A DNA stretch of 42,663 nucleotides. It comes from a virus. Positions 1-7,404 of this stretch are shown piece by piece (within the stretch, counting starts at the first letter, position 1; every line of letters starts with the position of its first letter). The stretch is taken from the IMG/VR virus record IMGVR_UViG_3300037189_006099, positions 1 through 42,663 of that record; one strand, given 5' to 3'. Below the pieces are notes generated by a model. It saw only the letters and a list, made by a program, of their open reading frames with translations, had not been told where the DNA came from and ran no database searches. The position numbers were made by a program, and so were the translations under genes.

Positions 1-651
1 AAAGGTGTTACATTCCGTATGCCTGCTCCGTTGGCTAACCGTTTTGTCCACTTAGAAATGCAAGTCGAGTGGGATGACTATTTTGATTGGGCTACTGAAA
101 ATAAGGTTCATAAAGATGTAGTTGGTTTCCTTACATTTAGTAAGAAAGACTTATACGACTTTGATCCAAAATCTAGTTCACGTGCTTTTGCTACTCCTCG
201 TAGCTGGTCTTTTGTAAGCGAATTACTTACAGACGATGATACCGATGAAAATACATTGACCGATTTAGTATCGGGTTCAATTGGTGAAGGTCTTGCTATT
301 AAGTTTATGGCACATCGTAAAATTTCTAGTAAAATGCCAGATCCACGCGATATCTTAACTGGTAAAGTTAAGAAAATGGAAACTAAAGAAATTTCAGCGA
401 TGTATTCTTTAACTGTGTCTTTATGCTATGAGCTCAAAGATGCTTGCGATAAGAAAGCTAAAAACTGGAATGATCAAGTTAATAACTTCTTCCGCTTTAT
501 TATGGACAATTTTGAAACAGAATTGGTTATTATGGGTACTAAATTAGCATTGTCTAGCTACAAACTACCATTAGATCCAGATGAAATTAGCTGTTTTGAC
601 GAGTTCCACAGCAAGTTTGGTAAGTACATTAGCCAAGCAACTGAAAAGTAA
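1..651 (+). CDS. MoxR-like AAA+ ATPase, C-terminal part (5' end outside window)
   Basis: The reading frame is open from the first base, so the visible 216 codons are the 3' end of a larger gene; the methionine at base 19 is probably internal. The start of the fragment (APLANRFVHLEM) is the ANRF segment of MoxR-family AAA+ ATPases, where the arginine supplies the inter-subunit finger. It is followed by the typical lid region (DWATEN, VVGFLTF, LYDFDP, FATPRSW). Walker A and B would lie upstream and cannot be checked. MoxR ATPases form rings that remodel or insert metal into partner proteins, usually together with a VWA-domain protein. The next gene is exactly such a protein, which strongly supports the call. 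Family placement is fairly sure; the substrate is unknown. Confidence 0.8.
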   Translation, partial: KGVTFRMPAPLANRFVHLEMQVEWDDYFDWATENKVHKDVVGFLTFSKKDLYDFDPKSSSRAFATPRSWSFVSELLTDDDTDENTLTDLVSGSIGEGLAIKFMAHRKISSKMPDPRDILTGKVKKMETKEISAMYSLTVSLCYELKDACDKKAKNWNDQVNNFFRFIMDNFETELVIMGTKLALSSYKLPLDPDEISCFDEFHSKFGKYISQATEK

Positions 652-662
652 TATTGGTAAGA

Positions 663-691
663 TTGACACCGCCTCCGGGCGGTGTTATAAT
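663..691 (+). promoter_or_regulatory. Consensus sigma70-type promoter for the VWA peptidase-thyX gene chain
   Basis: A perfect -35 hexamer TTGACA (663-668) and a perfect -10 hexamer TATAAT (686-691) are separated by exactly 17 bases. A start of transcription near 698 would leave a leader of about 20 bases, which holds the ribosome site AAGGAG (706-711) five bases before the ATG at 717. The spacer is occupied by a GC-rich palindrome, listed separately. A match this complete in the only sizeable gap of the + strand block makes a real host-RNA-polymerase promoter likely. Confidence 0.85.
666..685 (+). repeat. GC-rich inverted repeat filling the promoter spacer
   Basis: ACACCGCC (666-673) and GGCGGTGT (678-685) are perfect 8-base arms around the loop TCCG. 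The dyad begins inside the -35 hexamer and ends at the base before the -10 hexamer. It could be an operator for a dimeric repressor, or an RNA hairpin closing the upstream ATPase transcript. No T-run follows (the next bases are TATAATATATA), so it is not a standard intrinsic terminator. Confidence 0.75.
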
Positions 692-716
692 ATATACATA
701 CAGTTAAGGAGCATTC

Positions 717-1904
717 ATGGGACATCAAGATCCAATTATCGATAAAATTATTGTAGCTCGCGTAGGACTACTATTACGTCATCCGTTCTTTGGTAATATG
801 GCTACACGCCTTAAAATTGAAGAAGGATCTGAATGGTTGCCGACTGCCGCAACTGACGGTCGCCATATCTATTTTAATCGTGAGTTTTTTGAAAAACTTA
901 CAATTAAACAAATCGAATTTGTCATTGCACACGAAATCCTACATAATGTATTTGATCACATGATGCGCCGTGAAGGCCGTGATGCAAAGATTTTTAACAT
1001 TGCCGCAGACTATTGCGTTAACGGACAATTAGTACGTGACCGCATCGGTGATCACCAAATTCCCGACATTAAAATCTTCCATGACCAAAAGTACTACGGT
1101 ATGGGTGCAGAAGAAGTATACGACAAGATTTTTGACGAAATGGACGAGGAAGAATTAAATGCTCTTGGACAATTACTCGACGAACACATTGACTGGGGTG
1201 ACAAAGACGGTTCAGGTAAGCGTCCTTCTTATACCAAAGAAGAACTTAAACAAATCCGAGACGAGATCCGCGAAGCCACTGTGCAGGCTGCTCAAGCCGC
1301 AGGTGCAGGTAATACACCTGCCAGTGTTCAACGAATGATCAAAGATTTTACTGAGCCTAAAATGAATTGGCGTGAAATCCTACGTCAACAAATCCAAAGT
1401 GTTATTAAAAATGACTATTCGTTTATGCGTCCTAACCGAAAAGGTTGGCACATGAACGCAGTATTGCCGGGCCAACAATTTCAAGAAACAATTGATATTT
1501 GTGTTGGCATTGACATGTCAGGCTCTATCGGTGACGACCAAGCAAAAGACTTTTTGTCAGAAATCAAAGGTATTATGCAAGAATACCAAGACTTTAAAAT
1601 TAAAGTATGGTGCTTTGACACCCGAGTGTATAATGAAGCAGACTTCGACGGTTATACTGTAGGTGAGTTTGATGAATACGAGCCAATGGGCGGTGGTGGC
1701 ACTGACTTTGACTGTAACTGGGAATACATGAAAGAACATGATATTAACCCTAAGAAGTTTATCATGTTTACAGACGGATATCCGTTTGGTTCATGGGGTG
1801 ATGAAAACTACTGTGATACAGTATTCATTATCCACGGCAATGACAAAATTGTTCCACCATTTGGCGAGTACGCATACTACGAGTTCAGTAAGGTTCCTGC
1901 ATGA
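717..1904 (+). CDS. VWA-domain protein with zinc-metallopeptidase motif (MoxR partner, DUF2201-like)
   Basis: This 395-residue protein has two parts. The N-terminal half resembles the putative metallopeptidase domain of DUF2201 proteins: the HExxH zinc motif is HEILH (residues 72-76), followed by the family-typical NIAADY segment (94-99). The C-terminal part is a von Willebrand factor A-like domain starting near residue 258, with the metal-ion-dependent adhesion site DMSGS (266-270), GGGGTD (325-330) and FTDG (351-354). The linker at about 130-210 is acidic and then alanine-rich. There is no signal peptide, so it should be cytoplasmic. The MoxR-like gene just upstream is the classic partner. 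The start is fixed by AAGGAG five bases upstream, and the promoter at 663-691 drives it. Whether the zinc site is catalytic or structural cannot be told. Confidence 0.85.
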   Translation: MGHQDPIIDKIIVARVGLLLRHPFFGNMATRLKIEEGSEWLPTAATDGRHIYFNREFFEKLTIKQIEFVIAHEILHNVFDHMMRREGRDAKIFNIAADYCVNGQLVRDRIGDHQIPDIKIFHDQKYYGMGAEEVYDKIFDEMDEEELNALGQLLDEHIDWGDKDGSGKRPSYTKEELKQIRDEIREATVQAAQAAGAGNTPASVQRMIKDFTEPKMNWREILRQQIQSVIKNDYSFMRPNRKGWHMNAVLPGQQFQETIDICVGIDMSGSIGDDQAKDFLSEIKGIMQEYQDFKIKVWCFDTRVYNEADFDGYTVGEFDEYEPMGGGGTDFDCNWEYMKEHDINPKKFIMFTDGYPFGSWGDENYCDTVFIIHGNDKIVPPFGEYAYYEFSKVPA

Positions 1905-2188
1905 GCTTAAAGAATGGTAAACCCAATCCTCTAAATTATTTCAACTTGCGGAGGGTTGAGTTTGCCGCTCCGCATTTTAAGTATACCAATATAGAAAAGT
2001 ATAACCCGCAATTCGTTCAAAAATTAGATACCTGGATTAAAAATAATCTAAATAATAGGTACTATATAGGACAGGGAATTGCACTCGGCGATGGTAACAG
2101 TTTTATTCATGTTACACAAATCGGTTTTGAAAGTGAAAAAGAACTCAGTTTCTTCAAGATTGCCTGTCCTCATTTACAACTCAGATAA
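1901..2188 (+). CDS. Small hypothetical protein, 95 aa
   Basis: Not recognised. The ATG overlaps the stop of the VWA gene in an ATGA junction, which points to translational coupling and co-expression. The product is 95 residues, rich in aromatic residues and asparagine (NLNNRYYIGQGI, SFIHVTQIGFE), and looks like a small mixed alpha/beta soluble protein without membrane segments. Its place directly behind the MoxR/VWA pair suggests a related or regulatory role, but nothing in the sequence shows a function. Confidence 0.75.
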   Translation: MSLKNGKPNPLNYFNLRRVEFAAPHFKYTNIEKYNPQFVQKLDTWIKNNLNNRYYIGQGIALGDGNSFIHVTQIGFESEKELSFFKIACPHLQLR

Positions 2189-2214
2189 TTAAGTTTGTAT
2201 TTTAAGGAGATACC

Positions 2215-2478
2215 ATGACAGATACTACACAACAAGCCGCACAAAACAGTAACGATCTTACTATTAACGATTTAAACGCTATGAAAGCTATCATTGATAT
2301 TGCTAGCCAACGTGGTGCATTTAAACCTAACGAAATGGTCGCAGTAGGTTCGACATATAATAAGCTATCATCTTTCTTAGAGAAAGTAGCAGAACAACAA
2401 GCCGCCGCTGAAAAAGCAGGTGCATCACAACCAGAAGCAGACGCTACAGCAAGTGCCGCCGCCGGTCTAGGAGTTTAA
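2215..2478 (+). CDS. Small hypothetical protein, 87 aa
   Basis: It has a good ribosome site, AAGGAG (2204-2209), five bases before the ATG. The core (residues 14-61) is predicted helical: LTINDLNAMKAIIDIASQ, then a GAFKPNEM turn, then YNKLSSFLEKVAEQQ. It ends in a low-complexity alanine-rich tail (about residues 62-85). No catalytic motif is visible. It resembles small conserved helical proteins of marine T4-like phages, from memory only. The next gene starts two bases after its stop, so both belong to one transcript. Confidence 0.75.
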   Translation: MTDTTQQAAQNSNDLTINDLNAMKAIIDIASQRGAFKPNEMVAVGSTYNKLSSFLEKVAEQQAAAEKAGASQPEADATASAAAGLGV

Positions 2479-2479
2479 T

Positions 2480-3130
2480 ATGGCTGAACTCAAACACGTA
2501 GGCCGTATTATATCTACTAAGCAAAGATGTTTAGTAGCATATCGTACGCTACCAGGAGAATCATCATCATGTTTGGTTATTCCAACTGACTCATTAGATG
2601 ATGCATTCCACAACGCTATTATCAATTTAGTTGAAGGCCAATCAGCACAAGATGCTTGGGAGTTTGCCGAACTGCTAATGCGTTCCACATTCCCAGATGG
2701 CAGTAATATGCTTGTTTGGTTACACCAAAATGGCCGTCTACTAAAAATGGGCACCAGCACTATTGAAATGACTCCAAGTCCAGGTGTGTCAGTTCAACTA
2801 TCAGAGTTGAATCAACTAATCGCAGAACAACGCGGTTTGACTGTTGACCAACTTGCTGTTAAACCAACGTTTGACGAAAAGCAGGCTACACAAGCTAAAG
2901 ACGCTGCCGAAGTAAAAGAACTTGCTAAAGTTGAAAAGCTAGATGAATCAGTTAAAATTACTTCTGCTAGTGTAACACCAGATGCAGTCCTTGACTCTAA
3001 TGCAAGCCCAGAAGAACAAGCAAAGTTTTTCCGTAGCCAAGCAGACAAGCTAGCCAAGCAAGCCGCTGAAATGCGTCGCAAAGCTGAAGAACTAGTACCG
3101 ACACAAAAGAAGGTTAAAGCTACAGCGTGA
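2480..3130 (+). CDS. Hypothetical protein with C-terminal coiled coil, 216 aa
   Basis: Not recognised. AGGAG (2469-2473), lying in the end of the previous gene, sits six bases before the ATG. The N-terminal half (about 1-110) looks like a compact alpha/beta domain with the segment GRIISTKQRCLVAYRTLPGE and a VIPTDSL motif. The second half is charged and alanine-, lysine- and glutamate-rich (about 125-216), ending in a likely coiled coil (SPEEQAKFFRSQADKLAKQ) and a basic tail. This shape would suit a nucleic-acid- or virion-associated adaptor, but that is a guess. Confidence 0.75.
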   Translation: MAELKHVGRIISTKQRCLVAYRTLPGESSSCLVIPTDSLDDAFHNAIINLVEGQSAQDAWEFAELLMRSTFPDGSNMLVWLHQNGRLLKMGTSTIEMTPSPGVSVQLSELNQLIAEQRGLTVDQLAVKPTFDEKQATQAKDAAEVKELAKVEKLDESVKITSASVTPDAVLDSNASPEEQAKFFRSQADKLAKQAAEMRRKAEELVPTQKKVKATA

Positions 3131-3447
3131 CAAAAAGGGGAAGGAAACTTCCCAAGGACGTTGTTGCACATTGGCCAGAAATATTCGGCGAGGTAGATTT
3201 AAATGTCTTACCTATAGGGTATCTCCATTCTGTGTTGGTGAATTTTAAAGACGGCAAAACTTGGGAAATAAAAATAACATCTCGTACCAAAAAAGAAGGA
3301 TGGGGACGATTTGAAAAACAACTGTCGGAATTAGTTAGTAACTATGACGATAGAATAGAAAACGTTGATTTCAAATTGGACACCCATCGTGTACGAAAAG
3401 ATATAGAAAAAGAAACTCAAAAATTCCTTAAGAAAAAGAAGCTATAA
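3127..3447 (+). CDS. Small basic hypothetical protein, 106 aa (GTG start)
   Basis: The gene starts with GTG at 3127, overlapping the previous stop in a GTGA junction; no close strong ribosome site is seen, so coupling is likely. The N-terminus (TKRGRKLPKDVVAHWPEIFG) and C-terminus (KFLKKKKL) are strongly basic. The middle contains YLHSVLVNFKDGKTWEIKI, a probable beta hairpin. It may bind nucleic acid, but no known motif supports this. It overlaps the thyX start by one base. Confidence 0.75.
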   Translation: MTKRGRKLPKDVVAHWPEIFGEVDLNVLPIGYLHSVLVNFKDGKTWEIKITSRTKKEGWGRFEKQLSELVSNYDDRIENVDFKLDTHRVRKDIEKETQKFLKKKKL

Positions 3448-4115
3448 TGAATGTTCGATTACTCAGTTACTCACAGCCCACACAGGAATTTACAGATCTT
3501 GGTATCACAGATGCGCAGGAACTCATTGCGTATTGCGCCCGTGTCAGCAATCCTAGCAACCAACTTAACACCGAAACATCAACAAAACTCATCAAATACC
3601 TCATCAAACACCAGCACTGGAGCCCACTCGAAATGGTCTCAGCCTGCATCGAAATTACCACAACAAGAGACATTGCCCGACAAATCTTACGACATAGATC
3701 TTTTAGCTTTCAAGAATTTTCTCAACGATACGCAGACCCTACTAAAGATCTTGCATTCGTTACCAGAGAAGCAAGACTCCAAGACACCGCCAATAGGCAG
3801 AACAGCATCCAAACAAATGATACAGAGTTACAAGCATGGTGGGATGCCAAGCAAAAGTGGATCATTGAGCAGGCTCGCGTAGCCTACGAAGAAGCTATTG
3901 CAAAAGGCATTGCCAAGGAGCAGGCTCGCGCAGTACTACCAGAAGGACTTACTGAAAGTCGTTTATATATGAACGGCACATTGCGTAGTTGGATTCATTT
4001 TATTGAATTACGTAGTGCTAACGGTACACAATTAGAGCATCAAGAAGTTGCTATTGCTTGTGCTCGAGTGATATCTGAGATTTTTCCGCTAGCCACAGAT
4101 CTTCTAGCCAAGTAA
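3447..4115 (+). CDS. thyX: FAD-dependent thymidylate synthase ThyX
   Basis: ThyX converts dUMP to dTMP using methylenetetrahydrofolate as carbon donor and NADPH/FAD as reductant, supplying thymidine for phage DNA synthesis. The signature RHRxxSxxxxSxR is intact at residues 82-94 (RHRSFSFQEFSQR). The family-typical LP segment (ARAVLPEG, 160-167) and LRSWIHFIELR (179-189) follow. The length, 222 residues, is normal for a tetrameric ThyX. The ATG shares one base with the previous stop (TAATG), so it is the last gene of the + strand chain. Its 3' end overlaps the convergent glycosyltransferase-like gene by 65 bases, and an intrinsic terminator lies just downstream. Confidence 0.95.
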   Translation: MNVRLLSYSQPTQEFTDLGITDAQELIAYCARVSNPSNQLNTETSTKLIKYLIKHQHWSPLEMVSACIEITTTRDIARQILRHRSFSFQEFSQRYADPTKDLAFVTREARLQDTANRQNSIQTNDTELQAWWDAKQKWIIEQARVAYEEAIAKGIAKEQARAVLPEGLTESRLYMNGTLRSWIHFIELRSANGTQLEHQEVAIACARVISEIFPLATDLLAK

Positions 4116-5103
4116 AATCATTTATTTTACCCAGTGCCTCTGGATTGGAGGCATTTTTTTCTCCGTACCTTCGACCAGCAAGTGCGCCCATATATGCATA
4201 AAATCCATATTGCGCATTGTCATTTAATGTACACCAACCATTTAAACGTTCGCTAGTTTCTTCGCTAATTTGACCTTGTATTGATCGAGAAGCTAATTTG
4301 GTACACTCTCTAAATGCCGATCTCCAAGCACTAAATGGATCTGTATTAAATGCAGTAATATTGCTTACTTCGTCTACTGCAACAAACTTAGAACTAATAC
4401 TAGTAGTCATATCCGGTTTAGTAATGTCCATAGACAGGGTTAATTTTTTTGGTAATAGCTTTACACCACCATAACCGTATTCTAAATTATTAATAGGATT
4501 GCGACTTCTCCAAACAAATACAGAATCCTGATTGTGTCTAATTACCTGATAGTTAAAATTAAAATCAGGAACTATTTCTGCATCAGCATCAACTACCCAA
4601 AACATTCTAGTGGATGCTAGAGTTGCGGCTTGTATATGTGCCTTATGAATTCCTTTTACACCGTTTACACGCTGAATAGATTTGTTTAATCTTTTCTGCA
4701 ATATTTCAAAATTCTTGTCTGCAAAATTTTCATAAAAACTTATAAAGACAACATCAAACGGTTTTGGTAAACTAGCCTGTATGTCTATTTCTTTTTTACT
4801 AGCATAAAATCTATAATCTAATTCTCTATTAGAAACAGAAACACTTTTTGGAAATAGTGTTACACCGTCATAAAACTTTCCATTTTTAAAAACATGAATG
4901 TAGTGACGATCGTAATCAGGAACTTTATAATCAAATTTAAAAGATGATTCTAAAATTAAATCATCCCATACCACCCAAAACATTTTTGTAAAGGCACGTT
5001 TTTGTGCCTCGGCAAAAGTATCCACCCGATGAGATAACGGGTATTTTTCTTTTAGTTGTATCCATTGGTCAGATTCTTGACCGACATAAAATATATCAAA
5101 CAC
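4051..5103 (-). CDS. Glycosyltransferase-like protein with duplicated GT-A core, 350 aa (GTG start)
   Basis: The protein carries two copies of one unit. The second (about 146-220) has VNGVKGIHKAH, then FWVVDADAEIV with a DxD-type metal-binding motif at 172-174, then YGYGGVKLLPK. The first (about 24-90) aligns with it (FWVVWDDLILE, YDGVTLFPK) but has WDD in place of DAD, so it looks degenerate. A C-terminal helical part follows (DPFSAWRSAFREC, WLEDLWLAE). The unit is shared with the next gene upstream, including VKG, a DAD motif and a PFxAWRxxFRE segment. GT-A enzymes of this kind transfer a sugar from a nucleotide sugar; the acceptor here is unknown. The start codon is GTG, overlapping the preceding stop by 8 bases. 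It is the last gene of its operon. Confidence 0.7.
   Translation of the reverse strand: MFDIFYVGQESDQWIQLKEKYPLSHRVDTFAEAQKRAFTKMFWVVWDDLILESSFKFDYKVPDYDRHYIHVFKNGKFYDGVTLFPKSVSVSNRELDYRFYASKKEIDIQASLPKPFDVVFISFYENFADKNFEILQKRLNKSIQRVNGVKGIHKAHIQAATLASTRMFWVVDADAEIVPDFNFNYQVIRHNQDSVFVWRSRNPINNLEYGYGGVKLLPKKLTLSMDITKPDMTTSISSKFVAVDEVSNITAFNTDPFSAWRSAFRECTKLASRSIQGQISEETSERLNGWCTLNDNAQYGFYAYMGALAGRRYGEKNASNPEALGKINDFTWLEDLWLAEKSQISLEHKQ
4112..4130. repeat. AT-rich inverted repeat at the thyX stop codon
   Basis: GTAAAAT (4112-4118) and ATTTTAC (4124-4130) are perfect arms around a five-base loop. The left arm contains the thyX stop codon, and the repeat lies inside the coding end of the convergent gene. 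It sits immediately before the terminator hairpin and may act as an auxiliary RNA stem that protects the 3' end. Confidence 0.6.
4133..4160 (+). terminator. Intrinsic terminator after thyX
   Basis: The stem TGCCTC (4135-4140) and GAGGCA (4148-4153), extendable by G-T and A-T pairs, encloses a seven-base loop. It is followed at once by seven T residues (4154-4160). It ends the + strand transcript. It lies within the coding sequence of the opposing gene, about 20 codons before that gene's stop. Confidence 0.85.
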
Positions 5104-5989
5104 GTTTTCTTATAATTCTAGGAGTGTTATTGTAAACCGATTTAAAGAATTCGCTCCAATCTGAATCTGGATCAACTATTTCTAGTTTACATTCGTGGTT
5201 GAGGGTTTCGCCCAATCCCATAATTTCATAGGGTAACATTTCAGGAGTCACCTTGCTGTATTTTTCATTCCACTCGTTAGTCAGCCATTCAAAGTCTCGA
5301 ACATTGGCATAGTTCCAATCAGTACAGTTGGTTAAGTATGCGCCTTCTCTTGCACCATACATACTCCATAAACCATTTTCAACATCGGCTCCGACATTGC
5401 ACCAAATTAATAATCTATGATAGTTTTGCCACCAAACATTTTGTAAGCTAGTTACCTTCGCTCCTTGATCTAATGACATTTTTACACCTTCACGGAAGCC
5501 TGCTCTCCATGCTTGGAATGGTGTTGCATTGGTATAACTCTCACTGTAGTTTTCATTAAACTGATAGTACTTGTCATCAAAGCAGAATTCTACAAGTCCT
5601 TTAGCATCATTAGGATCTGAATTTTCATGTGTGCGCATGTTGTTTACAAACTTACGTGTCCACATTTTTAGACCGCCATTGCCGTACATTAGTCCGTTTA
5701 CATGAACTTTTCCACACCAACTAAACACGTGATCCGGAGTTAATCCTAATGCATCTATATCTATTTCAACCTCAAGAAACTTAGGATCAACAATATTATC
5801 AGCATCTACTGTAACAAAGTATTCAGTATCGCTTAGTTTAGCACAGGCTTTGTGTGCGGCATCGCTTCCTTTAACTCCGTGTACTCGTTTAGCCCACGGC
5901 GCTTTACTTAATAAATCAGCATAATGTTTTTCTGCATTAGGCTCATCATAACTTAAAAATATAATGTCTTGTTCTATAACTTTAATCAT
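5096..5989 (-). CDS. GT-A-type glycosyltransferase-like protein, 297 aa
   Basis: Residues 1-110 look like a GT-A nucleotide-sugar fold: an N-terminal strand (QDIIFLSYDEP), RVHGVKGSDAAHKACA (35-50), then the VDADNIV motif with DxD at 62-64, and MYGNGGLKMW, a probable acceptor-side loop. The C-terminal half includes TPFQAWRAGFREG and several tryptophan- and tyrosine-rich segments. It is a paralogue of the 350-residue protein that follows. No signal peptide or membrane segment is seen, so it should act in the cytoplasm of the infected cell. It overlaps its neighbours by 8 bases on both sides. Sugar donor and acceptor are not deducible. Confidence 0.75.
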   Translation of the reverse strand: MIKVIEQDIIFLSYDEPNAEKHYADLLSKAPWAKRVHGVKGSDAAHKACAKLSDTEYFVTVDADNIVDPKFLEVEIDIDALGLTPDHVFSWCGKVHVNGLMYGNGGLKMWTRKFVNNMRTHENSDPNDAKGLVEFCFDDKYYQFNENYSESYTNATPFQAWRAGFREGVKMSLDQGAKVTSLQNVWWQNYHRLLIWCNVGADVENGLWSMYGAREGAYLTNCTDWNYANVRDFEWLTNEWNEKYSKVTPEMLPYEIMGLGETLNHECKLEIVDPDSDWSEFFKSVYNNTPRIIRKRV

Positions 5990-6572
5990 TTACTAATAAC
6001 CCGTAAGATTGATAAACTATTTTTGTAGAAATAGTTATTTTATTAATTTGCGTTTCAATGTCATGTTCAAATGGTATTTGAATTTTTTCTTTTGCCATTA
6101 AATCTTCATTGTTTAGTACAATCGTCCTAACAAGAAAATCAAAATCATTTTCTAATGTAACAAAAAACACAATTCTAATGTCACCAAATTTGAGTGCTAT
6201 TGTTTTTTTAGCATCTTCTGATAACGAAAAAAACCAAGATTCTTGTTCTTTGTTCCATTCAACTATTACATCGGTATCGTCAGCAGGAGGTAGGCTTACT
6301 ACTGTAAGCATTGTATTTTTAAATATAAATGCAAGATCTTTTTTAGCAGTTATAGATAATATATTTTTCCCATCATCCGACCGAAGATAACCAACTGTGT
6401 AGTCGCTAAACTTTTCTTTTCCTGCTACTAGTCTAGAATGTAATTCTGGTGTTATTTCAATTCTGTTTTTTTGTTTTTTATCATCAACATTTGTAACTGC
6501 TAAAATATTTCCTGTAGCTTTATCATAGTAAGCCCAGAACGTAGGTTCGATCCAAACATTATTCCGTGCCAT
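5982..6572 (-). CDS. Hypothetical protein in glycosyltransferase operon, 196 aa
   Basis: Not recognised. The N-terminus (WIEPTFWAYYDKATGNILAV) and the many alternating hydrophobic stretches (FIFKNTMLTVVSLPP, IRIVFFVTLEN) suggest an all-beta protein with no membrane segments. GGAGG nine bases before the ATG is the clearest ribosome site inside this operon. It overlaps the upstream glycosyltransferase gene by 14 bases and the downstream one by 8, so it is expressed with them. It could be a partner, or a structural protein modified by the enzymes; neither is shown. Confidence 0.7.
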   Translation of the reverse strand: MARNNVWIEPTFWAYYDKATGNILAVTNVDDKKQKNRIEITPELHSRLVAGKEKFSDYTVGYLRSDDGKNILSITAKKDLAFIFKNTMLTVVSLPPADDTDVIVEWNKEQESWFFSLSEDAKKTIALKFGDIRIVFFVTLENDFDFLVRTIVLNNEDLMAKEKIQIPFEHDIETQINKITISTKIVYQSYGLLVND

Positions 6573-7404
6573 ACGCAGTTGCCTCCATGTTTGATAATAT
6601 TTTTTTCGTAATGAAATCTTTTTCCACGTAATGAAATATTTTACTTTGTTTTATATTGCCAACTACTAATGAACCACTTCTAGTATGAAAGAAAGGCACA
6701 GTATCTTGCCAACTAGCTGGAATTGGATCCCAACCTTGTATTGCCGGTTTCATGTGTATAAATTCTAAAGGAGAATTTACATCGTATACTAGGTCTTCTG
6801 CGGCCAGCATCTTAACAGCAATGGCACTGGCAAGATCCATACTTAACCATTTTTGGTATTCATTTGGGGTAAATTTTCCGTAAAAGAACTCTCTATTGAA
6901 GGATATAAGCTCGAGACATTTATAAAAGGCAAATGCTAAATCTGTTTTCTTAAAATAATGCAAGGCAAAATAAGGATTAGATAAATCATTTTCTATAAAT
7001 GTTTTTCTATATGGAGACTCATCAACATACTGTTGTTTATAATTTTTAATTTTATTACATAAACGAAAATCAAAATTACTACAGTATTCCCACCAATTTG
7101 ACAAATCTTCTAGTACCAACATATCTGCTTCTAATACCATTGTTTCATCATATGGTGTAGCATGAATTATTTTCCAACGATTTTCTATCTTCCAATTTGA
7201 GTCAACTGCATCGTCATTGAACGGTATTGGAATTATTTTGTCAAATGCTTTTTTATAATTTTCAGGAACTACATCATTTGTAACCAAACTAATATTATTA
7301 ATATCAGGTTGACTTATTTTAATAGATAACGCCAATGCATAAGCCTGTTGGACATAATCAACCTTTTCAGTATTTTGTGCCAAGACAATAAATCCTTTAG
7401 ACAT
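6559..7404 (-). CDS. Glycosyltransferase-like protein (nucleotide-sugar transferase fold), 281 aa
   Basis: It resembles GT8-like nucleotide-diphospho-sugar transferases. The N-terminal strand is GFIVLAQNTEKVDYVQQA, then ISLVTNDVV, then TPYDETMVLEADMLV, with an EAD triplet at 92-94 where the metal-binding DxD is expected. C-terminal MDLASAIAVKML and FIHMKP fit the acceptor half. The protein is a clear paralogue of the 282-residue product of the next gene upstream; both open with an AQN...DYV segment. In this copy the first aspartate of the DxD is glutamate, which may alter metal use. A GGAG site stands six bases before the ATG. The acceptor is unknown. Confidence 0.72.
   Translation of the reverse strand: MSKGFIVLAQNTEKVDYVQQAYALALSIKISQPDINNISLVTNDVVPENYKKAFDKIIPIPFNDDAVDSNWKIENRWKIIHATPYDETMVLEADMLVLEDLSNWWEYCSNFDFRLCNKIKNYKQQYVDESPYRKTFIENDLSNPYFALHYFKKTDLAFAFYKCLELISFNREFFYGKFTPNEYQKWLSMDLASAIAVKMLAAEDLVYDVNSPLEFIHMKPAIQGWDPIPASWQDTVPFFHTRSGSLVVGNIKQSKIFHYVEKDFITKKILSNMEATAYGTE

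Noticed and set aside
666-685. GC-rich hairpin as an intrinsic terminator of the MoxR-like gene
   Set aside because: The hairpin is strong but is followed by TATAATATATA rather than a T-run, and it sits exactly in a promoter spacer; an operator or attenuator role fits better.
3451-3882. A 143-codon + strand frame overlapping thyX in another phase
   Set aside because: It lies wholly within the well-supported ThyX gene, and its product is Ser/Thr/Gln-rich with no recognisable pattern.
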